Assembly: GCA_022575985.1 (NCBI GenBank)
Contig: JAKSXM010000269.1
Coordinates: 992,001 to 1,056,000 of the forward strand
Reading direction: 5' to 3'
Source: Anagrus nilaparvatae
Lineage: Eukaryota; Arthropoda; Insecta; Hymenoptera; Mymaridae
Length of the DNA: 64,000 nt
Position 1 is the first letter of the stretch. Each line of letters begins with the position of its first letter. Shown here one piece after another: positions 55,807 through 64,000 of this stretch. Made by a program: the position numbers and the translations under genes. Under the pieces are notes generated by a model. The model ran no database searches and was not told the DNA's origin. It saw only the letters and a list, made by a program, of their open reading frames with translations.

Positions 55807-55892
55807 AACCTTTTTTGAGACTATTTTATTTAAATGCTGTTCTTTCTTTTGCTTAGAATCGTGAAAGCATTGTCTGTTTAATTACTTATTAA
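55807..55892 (-). repeat. Right arm of the 86-bp inverted repeat
   Basis: Partner of 47644-47729. Removing the LTR element leaves about 1.5 kb between the arms, the size of a DNA transposon into which the LTR element inserted. No transposase was recognised in the remaining ~1.4 kb (47730-48007 and 54752-55806). Confidence 0.8.
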
Positions 55893-56718
55893 TTCTTAAA
55901 TTGTATGTTTCACATGTGTTGATCTAGGAGAATCAATATTTCTGCTTGATTTTTTAATTATCATAATTTTGATTAGAGGTCTCAAAAGATTGTCAGATCC
56001 GCTGATCTGGTGGCTGGTGCTGAAGATTGCATTTTATTGTCAAAGATTCTATTTTTATATTGTACTTTACTGTCAAAAGATTGTATATTATTGTCAAAAT
56101 TGTATTTTTTATATTGTCAAAAATTATTCATTTATTCATTTTACTAAATGTTCATTTTATTATCATTTTGAATCAAAATTATTGTATGTATACTATTATT
56201 ATAAACTAGATTATATTTTATTGTTAATTAATTTTAAAAATCAAATTTTTACTTTCATAACTTATGTTATTAAAATTTTACTCCGTAGAATGGGTGGGTG
56301 GGATGTCTCGGTATATGTAATGTAATATACGATGCATTATATGTTTATATTGCACATGAGCACAGTTAAGGCAACTGTATAACCACAGGCGAATGCCAGT
56401 TCGCTCTCCGACACCGCGATGTACACACACTAAAAATATATACTACACTTTAAAAAGTTAAAAATCCGGGTCCAATTTCAGTTGCTTTCTAAAACCTGTG
56501 GTCTACAAAATTTATTTTTACAATTCATTTATTTATCTAGAGGTTGGTAGTTAGTAGTAGTTCTTTTAAAAATTTATGATATGCGTTAATAAAGATGGCC
56601 CAGCATTTGTGTAAGAGCATATAAAATATATATATTTTTTAGATATAAATAAAAAAATATAAAAAGAGAGTTATCTATAATCCATAAGAGTTGAACACTT
56701 ATTTCTTCAAATAAAAAA
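55893..56718. other. AT-rich sequence, no gene recognised
   Basis: Contains a 118-codon AT-rich frame (55969-56325) made of ATTGT/TTAT repeats, with no domain. Nothing else seen. Confidence 0.45.
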
Positions 56719-56719
56719 A

Positions 56720-57640
56720 ATATTATTGAAGGTTTCCTTCTATACGCACGCACCCCCTCCCTCCATATACTTCCATGCTATTTGACGTTTACACAGTCCC
56801 ATACATTCAATGCTTTTGCAATGCAGGGAAGTAAAAATTTTCAAAATCGACACGATGAAACGCACCGTTTCATATATACCGGGTGTAACACAATTGCCAC
56901 GGATATTTATACATTGATAGTATATGTTAGGGCATAACTACAAAAAATTGTGTTCCACCCGATATATAATATATTATATATAACATAATAAGAAGGCCTT
57001 ATAGTATATAAGAATGGATATAATAATATAAGATAAAGAGAAGCGGCCTACCTCCCTCCAAAGAATATATATACACGATCTTTGTGAAACAGAAGTAGTG
57101 AAAGTAGAAGAGCGCCAAAATAATTCAAAAATTTTTATGCTAGTGCTTATGGTGCTCTTTTAGTGGGCGTGGTTTCACTACTTCTGTTTCACAAATACCG
57201 TGTATAAGAAGGCCTTATATAATAGTATATAGTATTAGGGTAATCTGTGGTATTAGGTATACGAATGGACATAATAATATAGGATAAAGAGAAGCGGCCT
57301 ATTTTTTCTATGTATAATAATAATAATAATAATAATAATATCACATCGCAGAGTGAGTTTTTAATGTATGCGTATATACAACGTTTTTGAAGTTTACTTT
57401 TTATATTCACGTACCCCAGAGTCGTATACTTTCCATGCTGTTCGACGTTTACAAGGTCCCATACATTAAATACTTTTGCAATACAGAAGAGTAAATATTT
57501 CAAAAAACGACACGATGCAACGATTGACACGATTTATTATTATTATTATTTTTACATAGGGAAACGATATATTATAGCATAATTAGAGGGCCTTAACGTA
57601 TTCTAAGATATAGAAGGAAACCTTCTAGCGTGCTTCTAGA
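56720..57640. repeat. Cluster of duplicated blocks, possible single element
   Basis: A ~120-bp block (TTTGACGTTTACACAGTCCC ... CGACACGATG) at about 56757-56870 recurs at about 57415-57525. A second block (AAGAAGGCCTTATA ... AAGAGAAGCGGCCTA) at 56988-57050 recurs at 57207-57302. GAAGGTTTCCTTCTATA at 56727 recurs inverted at 57608-57625, which could mark the two ends. An (AAT)8 tract lies at about 57313-57340. No ORF of note. Confidence 0.55.
57079..57194. mobile_element. 116-bp palindromic MITE-like unit
   Basis: Arms TTTGTGAAACAGAAGTAGTG at 57079 and its complement ending 57194 flank a short core. It sits between the two AAGAAGGCCTTATA blocks. No target duplication was resolved. Confidence 0.6.
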
Positions 57641-57826
57641 GAAGCACCTATGCCTTGCCTGCTTTTTTTTTTTTTTTAAATGTTACTTAAAGAATAAATG
57701 ATATGTTAAATAAGTGGGCCCAATTTTTTTATAACATATAATGGCGCTTAAATAATGTAAACTGGGTATGATTTTACCTTTTTGGTATATACTGAATTCT
57801 TAACTGTTAATTATACTATAACATTA

Positions 57827-57980
57827 TTTTTATTAAAGAAATACTTTTAAAATTTTCTATTATTACATTGAAATGTATTGTGAAGCGCATTTGCTGTTAT
57901 GAGTCTTCGGCATTATTTATCCCTTATTTTTATTTTTGATACTCACATAGAGCTTATTTTACCTCCTGGACCCAGTGATC
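57827..57980. repeat. ~155-bp direct repeat, copy 1
   Basis: TTGTGAAGCGCATTTGCTGT, ACATAGAGCTTATTTTACCT and CCTGGACCC are shared in order with 58251-58405, with scattered differences. Confidence 0.8.
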
Positions 57981-58250
57981 CAATCAATAAAAAAAAAATT
58001 TACTTTCTTTCATTATAAAAAACAGTAACTTAATTACTATTATGAATTAAAAAGTGACTCATTTTGTTACATATTTTTTTACTTTTAAGTACCAGAATGC
58101 ATGTTTATGCTCTAATTGTATACAATTTTTAGAAATGATTGCTGAAAACTATTTAATTCTTGAGTAAATTGTTGATACGAGTTTATCAAAATGCTACACA
58201 TGCATTCGCAAATTAACCATTCTTAATCTTATCTTTTTTAGATAAATTTC

Positions 58251-58405
58251 ATTATTAAAAGACACTTTTAAAAATTTTCTATTATAACATTGAAATGTAC
58301 TGTGAAGCGCATTTGCTGTTATGAGTCTTTGGCATTTTTTTATCCCTTACTTTTATTTTTTATTCTCACATAGAGCTTATTTTACCTCCTGGACCCGGTG
58401 GTCTA
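58251..58405. repeat. ~155-bp direct repeat, copy 2
   Basis: Second copy of 57827-57980; its left end overlaps the 58185-58273 inverted arm. Confidence 0.8.
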
Positions 58406-58643
58406 AGAATGTGAATAGTGAAATTAAATTAAATTTTCTATGAAAAGTTTATAAAATTTCTCAGTAAGTATTTTCATTTAAAATTTTGGTTATATTGTTG
58501 TCTTTTTTATTTAGTAAGATTATAATTTTAAAATGAAGTAAAAAAAAAATATGGATTTTATAAACCATTTTTTTGATCTAAGATAAAAATTTTAAGCTAA
58601 ATAACTAAACCATTGCTGAATTAGCGAAAGAGTGAGTAGTGGG

Positions 58644-59235
58644 TAAGGATGCCGATTACTACTCGATTATTTGGTAATCGATTTTTTTTTTCTTTGATAA
58701 TCGATTATTTGGCCGATTATTTTTTTTGAACGATTAATCGAATAACGATTATTTTTTTAAATAATCGATTATTTTTTTTAATAATCTATTTAAATTAAAA
58801 AAAATAGATTTTTTATAAAATATTTTATATTTTACAGTGCTTCAAGTTCTTCTTAACTGAATTTATTTTTTGTATTATAATAATATCTAAAAGAAAACGA
58901 TATTACATTATTACCCTTCTCATTTCTGCGTGTAGAGGAAGGTTTAGGTATATCCGTATATATTAATTGATAATTTTAACTAATAAATTATTTTTTATAT
59001 AACTTTTAAATTATATTTTTAATCAAAATGACTACGAAAAATCAATTATTTTTTTTTCAATCTCTTAAAAGCTCGTAAAATAAATAGAAATTTTTTTTTT
59101 TTTTAATTTCGATTATTATTCGATTATCAAAAAATCGATTATTTTTTTTCGCGATTAATCGATTAACAACAATTAGTAAATTTTAACAATCGATTATCAT
59201 CGATTCGATTATTTTGTTAATAATGGGCATCCTTA
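58644..59235. mobile_element. hAT-type MITE, 592 bp, 8-bp target duplication
   Basis: Ends TAAGGATGCC and GGGCATCCTTA are inverted. The 8-bp duplication GTAGTGGG stands at 58636-58643 and 59236-59243, the hAT hallmark. Inside are many CGATTA/TAATCG palindromes (AATCGATTATTTGG and relatives) concentrated near both ends, separated by AT-rich sequence. There is no ORF. Confidence 0.88.
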
Positions 59236-60154
59236 GTAGTGGGTAATGTGCTGTAGTAAATAAAAAAGTAATTGAGAAGAATAAATCTTCTAAGCGTAAG
59301 CATAAGTGAGGTTGGCTAAATACGTATAATTAAAATAAAAAGTGTCTTTTAATAATGCAATTTATCTAAAAATAATAAGATTAAGAATGGTTAATTTGCG
59401 AATGCATGTGTAGCATTTTGATTTTACACGATTTTACAAGCATTTTACACGAAGTATACACTTTGTACGTCGACTCTTTTTTCAATATTGTGATTTTCTA
59501 AAAGTCGATAGAAATTTTCTCTTAAATTTGTTTATTTAGTACTTAGTTCGACTGTATTATTATTAATATATACATTAAAAATTGTATTTAAAATAGTTTC
59601 TTTCGGCAGCTGAATAATGTTTTGCCTCATTACTTTACCATTAAATAGAATTTGTATAATAGCATTAATAAAATCTGATCCATTGATACCTTTTTTTAAT
59701 CCCCTAATATATAAGGAAATATCATTTCCTCCTGATTGATTTTGAGCATCAACAACATTTTTTGGCAAATGCCAAATTTGGTCTTTTATTCTATCTCCTT
59801 TTGATGCATAAATTTTATATGGCTCTAAATTTGGTTTGAAAATTTTACGAAGATTATTATATTGTGTAACAGCACGAACACCAAATTTTATTGCGTGGGG
59901 ATCATAGTTAAGTAAATGAAGGCCTTTTAAACTTGTTACTCATGAGAATGCCACATATATTTCCCCATAATGAAAGTTACGGTTACCTGCATCAATTAAA
60001 ACATTTTTCAAACTTGACTTTTATGCACAGTAATGGCATAACTTAAGATCAATGGGAATTGCTCTCGAGATATATCGATTCCTTCTGCCAAATTGAAAGA
60101 AACAATTTCTTTTTTGATTTGGTACACTTTCCCGGCTACTTTAATATTAACTTG

Positions 60155-60766
60155 TTAAACTTCGTTCAATAAATCTTTTGAAACGGACATGATTTTGCCT
60201 ACAGCCCCATTAACAAGCCCAAGTGAAGTATCAATATTTCTTCTGATCATCATTTTTGTTTTAATAGTACAGGGAAGACCTGCTGTTCGAGATACCTCAT
60301 CATTGATATTTTTTAACAATTTTAAACCTTGATGTTGTAATTGCGAGTTTAAAGATTTTACATTATCTTTTGCTTGCAATAAAATTTCTTCTGAGTTGAT
60401 TCTTTCTAGCATGGATTCATTTAATGAATCGCACATTTCATTTGTAGGTAGGCAAACTTCTTTTAATTTACCTTTGACAGTTGTTGATGAATAAGGGATC
60501 AATCTAGTTAGCAATACTTCGGTATCTTCTTTTGTAATATTACCTTTTCTTAAGTTTTGTAAAATATTTCTATATGATTCATCGTCTCGTTGACGCATAT
60601 TTATTGTCAATTCATCGTATTCAAATAACCACCACAATTCAAAAGACCCCATAGACTGATTTGTTTTATTGACTAATTCTTGATTCATTTTTAAAAATAC
60701 CGGAGGTGCACCAACTAGTGGTAATTGAAGCAAGTCACCAAATAGTAAAATATGTTTTTTTACCAA
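60155..60766 (-). pseudogene. Helitron PIF1-like helicase fragment
   Basis: 204-codon frame beginning in helicase motif II/III (FGDLLQLPLVGAPPVF) and ending after NGAVGKIMSV, a typical PIF1 region. The preceding Walker A (GVGTGKS) and motif Ia lie in another frame at about 61000-61100. The C-terminal remainder is in 59532-59768. Confidence 0.8.
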
Positions 60767-61202
60767 AGTAGCCGTTTTGGCTGTTAAACGTATTCAAAAT
60801 TTCAGTTAGTCTAAGATGCATGTACATAAAATAAACGCTTTAAACGATTACCAATGTAACATCTTTTAACTCATTTCTAAGATGTTTTAAAGCAGAACCA
60901 GATAAAGGAAAATATTTAGCAATTTTTTTTCCATGTTCAACAGGTAATAATAGAATCCCATGAATGGTATGTCCACCAACATTAAATGCAGCTATTCCAG
61001 TTGGTGCGATGACCAGGACAACTTTATTAAATTTTTATTTTATTAAATGACGTAAAATCCTTATTTTAACACTTTTACCTGTACCCACTCCTTCTGAAAC
61101 AAACATTCTGCATACTGAGCTTGTATCCTCCATCGCATTCATAACTTTATCCTCAATTCTTTTTTGATCAACGTTCATTGAATCATACTCACTTTGAAAA
61201 TG

Positions 61203-62237
61203 TTAAAATGCTTCTTGGTAACTTTTAAATAATCCTTTTAATAAGTCTATATCTTTCCACGGTTTAAATAAAAATAGCATAGAATAAAAATGTAGTTCTG
61301 GTTGATTTTTAATATAAAAAATGTAGTGATTCAAAAGATACTTATTTGTCCTTTTTTTAAAAAATTTGTTATTTTCAAGTGGATAAAATTCTGCATCATT
61401 TGACTTTGGTTCTTCATTTTTTATATCATACCAAGAAGCAAAATCGTATAAACTAATGTCATTTAAAATATCAGGGCGATGAGCGTAATAATCATCAATC
61501 AAATGAGGAAAAAATAAATCTGTGTTTGTATCATCTAAGTTTCTTATAATATTCATTGATTTTTTTCTTTTACTTCTTATTTGAAAAACGTTTAACCTTC
61601 TGATAACTGTATCCGGATCTGAACCATATAAAGAATAGCCTAAGCAAGTATCGGCAGCTTCTATAGCTCCACATTCTCTATAATGTAATACTCTCATTCC
61701 AACTGACCATAATTTTTCGCATAATGATTTTGTATTAGCAACATTTTCAAATAAATTTTCTGCGTCATTTTTTTCATGTTTCAGAATGTATTTGGTTATA
61801 TGTAAGGTTAATGCCATCGAATTATCACCAACGTAACGTATATCCATATTACCAGTCCAAAAATTTAATAGTGCAGCATTATAATCATTAATATATGCCT
61901 CATCTCTTGAGCGCACAAGCTCGTATAATCTAGATTTTTGCAAATTTCTACGCACAATTATAGAAGTCTGAACATAGAAGTCTCTTAATGGTCGTGGAAA
62001 ACAAAACCGACAAATTTTTTTTGGAACACCGGTTCTAGTGGTCTTGTATCTTGTGCAATACTTATTATGTTTATGACGCTGGCATTGTATTACTTTTTTA
62101 TACAAATTAGGCGATGTTTCTTTGTTAGGCAGAGCACAAGTTACATATTGTTGAATAAAATCAGCTACTTCTGAGTCAGGAGATTGGCCTAGCAAAGGAG
62201 CATTTTCGATCCAAATCATTAAATGAAAATGTACCAT
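61203..62237 (-). pseudogene. Helitron Rep domain (344-codon open frame)
   Basis: HUH nickase domain: QQRG-MVHFHLMIW carries the HxH metal site (His3 and His5 from the ATG). The upstream codon that should be Tyr in REYQQRG is TAA, so the frame is cut just before it. A zinc-like ICRFCF follows at 75-80. The catalytic tyrosine pair region reads LHITKYILK (145-153): Tyr150 is the second position, and the first is His146. The two-tyrosine YxxKY pattern of Helitrons is therefore incomplete. Confidence 0.8.
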
Positions 62238-64000
62238 TCCCCTTTGCTGTTACTCCCGACACCAAAAATAATTCTTGACCTTACCAATTGGATTATCGGG
62301 TGAACTACAACGCTAGCATTGTCTTAAATTTAATTTCCATGAACCTGGCTGTAGATACTGGATCCATTGCAGCTAATTGCTTAACTGACATTTTAATGTA
62401 TCAACATGATTGTTAACTTTACGTAGAAAAAGCAAAAGTTCTGAGTCCATTCATTCACTTGGACTAAAAGTTAAGAACTAAAGTTAAGTCAAACATAGGC
62501 TTTTTTCAAGATTGTTGAGTATTTCGTAATTTTGAAAATGTTGTATTTAAATCTGTTTCTAACTCTTGATTCTGTAATTATTCCATATAGGATTTTTTAG
62601 TATATTTTTTTGCAGCTTTTACGATATTTAGAGTTTGAAAAATTCCACCATTTAATTGACGTTAATGGCAATCATGCAGCAAATGAAATAGGTACTGATG
62701 ATCTAGACGATACCTTGGATCTGAAGATAATAATTTAGCTTTCAAAAAATCACAATCTCGAAGCCGAACCATAGGTCTTTCAGAGTTTTGACAATTTAGA
62801 CCTTTTGGAAATAATAATGGAAAACACATTGCATCTAAAAAATTTGTTGCTTTATTTAATGCTACATCAAAAACTTTAACTGATTTAAGATAAAACATTA
62901 GCTGATACAGATTTGTAGCTATTTCATTTTTTCTATCGTCATACATAGGATAAATTGTAAAATTTCGGTAAAAATTAGCTGATGGCGATGTTTGGGTAAA
63001 AAGCCATCATGCTCCTCATCAATATTTATATCTATATTTTTATTATTATTATTATTGGTATTTGATTTTTCGGAATTACTATCCTAATTTGAGATTTCAT
63101 TATTTACAATAGCATTTTCATTTTCCGAAAATTCATTTGATTCAATTGGTTAATTAATTGCTGTAAACTTTCTGATGAATTGGGAAGATTAATATTTGCA
63201 TATAAATGATTATGAACTTTCAACCAAGACAGTGCTCTTAAAATTTTATTAACATCGACTAAATTTTCCCAAATTTGATTATTTTTATTAGGAATACTTC
63301 TGACTAAAATAAAAAATTCAGGATTCATATTGATGGAATCAGTTTCACTACAAATTTTTGATAAAGTTTGTTCGAGAGGTAAGGGCAAATGAAAAGTTCT
63401 TTCAACAACCTTTTTGAACTTTTCATTTGCCGGCTCAGTTCTATTTCATACATTACCTAGTTGCTGTACTGTTCAAAATGATCTTGCTCTTGATAATAGC
63501 ATGCTTTTAATTTTTCAGGTATGTCATTATTAAATAAATTATTGATTATGCTATAAGCTGGAACTTTATTGTCGCAAATTTTGTCATAGCAATAATCTCA
63601 TATAAAACTTTTTTTCTATAGATCTTGTTGAATCAAATTTTAAGATTTCGTTCCAAATATTAATATTTATTAGTTTATTTTCTACTTTTGCGATTTCATG
63701 TAAATTTTTCTTACAGTACAATTTTTCACATGAGTAGCATACATTTATTGGCAAATCAGATAATACTTTTGTAAAAGCTTTAAAAGCTTGACTATATTTT
63801 TCATTTAAATATTTTTCCTCTATTAAGTGTGACTAATTCAAAGCAGAAAATGAGCATTTACTTAAATAGCCTCTTTTACAATATTAACTAAAAAATATAC
63901 ATCAGCATCATTTAATGATTTTTCAATTTCATATATCACATAAATCAGGTTATTTAAACTATAAAAAAGCCGCATTAAAGTACGTAAAGAGGGAAAATTA

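Larger units (their letters stand above)
58185..59422. mobile_element. Inverted-repeat element split by a hAT MITE
   Basis: The arms 58185-58273 and 59331-59422 are inverted copies (ATGCATTCGCAAATTAACCA, TTCTTAATCTTAT, AGATAAAT..CATTATTAAAAG) with a few gaps. Between them lies the 592-bp hAT MITE (58644-59235); removing it leaves about 640 bp. No transposase is present. Confidence 0.7.
59532..63840 (-). pseudogene. Helitron-type Rep/PIF1 helicase, decayed
   Basis: A rolling-circle transposase in several broken frames on the minus strand. In order: Cys-rich N-terminus (NVCYSCEKLYCKKN, about 63715-63760); a DUF6570-like block (63388-63104; NPEFFILVRSIPNKNNQIWE, LSWLKVHNHLY); a pre-Rep block (62946-62662; FLDAMCFPLLFPKG, LLSSDPRYRLD); Rep (62237-61203); and PIF1-type helicase with GVGTGKS (near 61090), APTGIAAFNV, GDLLQLPLVG (60766-60720), LVNGAVGKIM and a VAFS-stop-VTSLKGLHL motif VI (near 59940). 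Stops and shifts break it throughout, and motif VI has TGA where CGA (Arg) is expected. The N-terminus may continue past the window edge. Helitron 3' signals were not found near 59430-59531. Confidence 0.85.

Noticed and set aside
55969..56325. 118-aa plus-strand frame
   Set aside because: Made of ATTGT/TTAT repeats with Tyr/Phe/Ile bias; no domain and a codon composition like the surrounding non-coding DNA.

Overview
The window is nuclear DNA of a multicellular animal, most likely an insect. It is AT-rich, full of microsatellites and packed with nested transposable elements. I see one piece of a conserved host gene: an internal exon of the splicing kinase PRP4/PRPF4B (minus strand, about 45.94-46.18 kb) with consensus splice sites. 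A hymenopteran (parasitoid wasp) source is my guess from the flavour of the elements; the sequence does not prove it.

Layout. 1-7.4 kb holds AT-rich minisatellites, a 5'UTR-only relic of a diverged R1-type LINE (about 1.97-2.86 kb), a non-autonomous Helitron-like end with 363-bp tandem repeats and a GC hairpin plus CTAG terminus (to 4677), a perfect 29-bp inverted repeat, and a decayed LTR-retrotransposon gag. 7.5-31.4 kb (resuming at 43.06-43.26 kb) is a cluster of at least eight segments (A-H) of one R1-clade non-LTR retrotransposon family. They are arranged largely tail-to-head with poly(A) plus (TAA)n tracts at the joints. The family has a ~1.5-kb structured 5'UTR, ORF1 (660 aa, coiled coil, three zinc knuckles), ORF2 (APE endonuclease, YADD reverse transcriptase, C-terminal zinc motif) overlapping ORF1 by ATGA, and a 3'UTR hairpin. 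ORF1 is intact in B and G. No copy has an intact ORF2. A 3.7-kb exact tandem duplication (7475-11192 = 11201-14918) covers the 5' part.

31.39-43.06 kb is a young, apparently intact Ty3/gypsy element on the minus strand. It has 1091-bp LTRs, a GGTT target duplication, tRNA-Lys-type PBS, PPT, gag, pol behind a -1 frameshift site with a predicted pseudoknot, and a third ORF that carries a second copy of the Gag nucleocapsid zinc module. It interrupts the 3'UTR of LINE segment H, and the sister LINE copies preserve the empty site.

43.4-47.4 kb holds a Penelope-like relic (GIY-YIG), two long foldback elements and the PRPF4B exon. 48.0-54.75 kb is a second LTR element (1171-bp LTRs, ATTT target duplication). 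It has no pol and one 531-aa ORF whose N-terminus matches the Ty3 Gag, and its LTR end, PBS and PPT resemble the Ty3 element, so it looks like a non-autonomous partner. 55.8-59.4 kb is a set of nested inverted and direct repeats, including a hAT-type MITE with an exact 8-bp target duplication. 59.5 kb to the end is a decayed Helitron-type Rep/PIF1-helicase gene on the minus strand.

All alignments were made by eye; family assignments rest on motifs.
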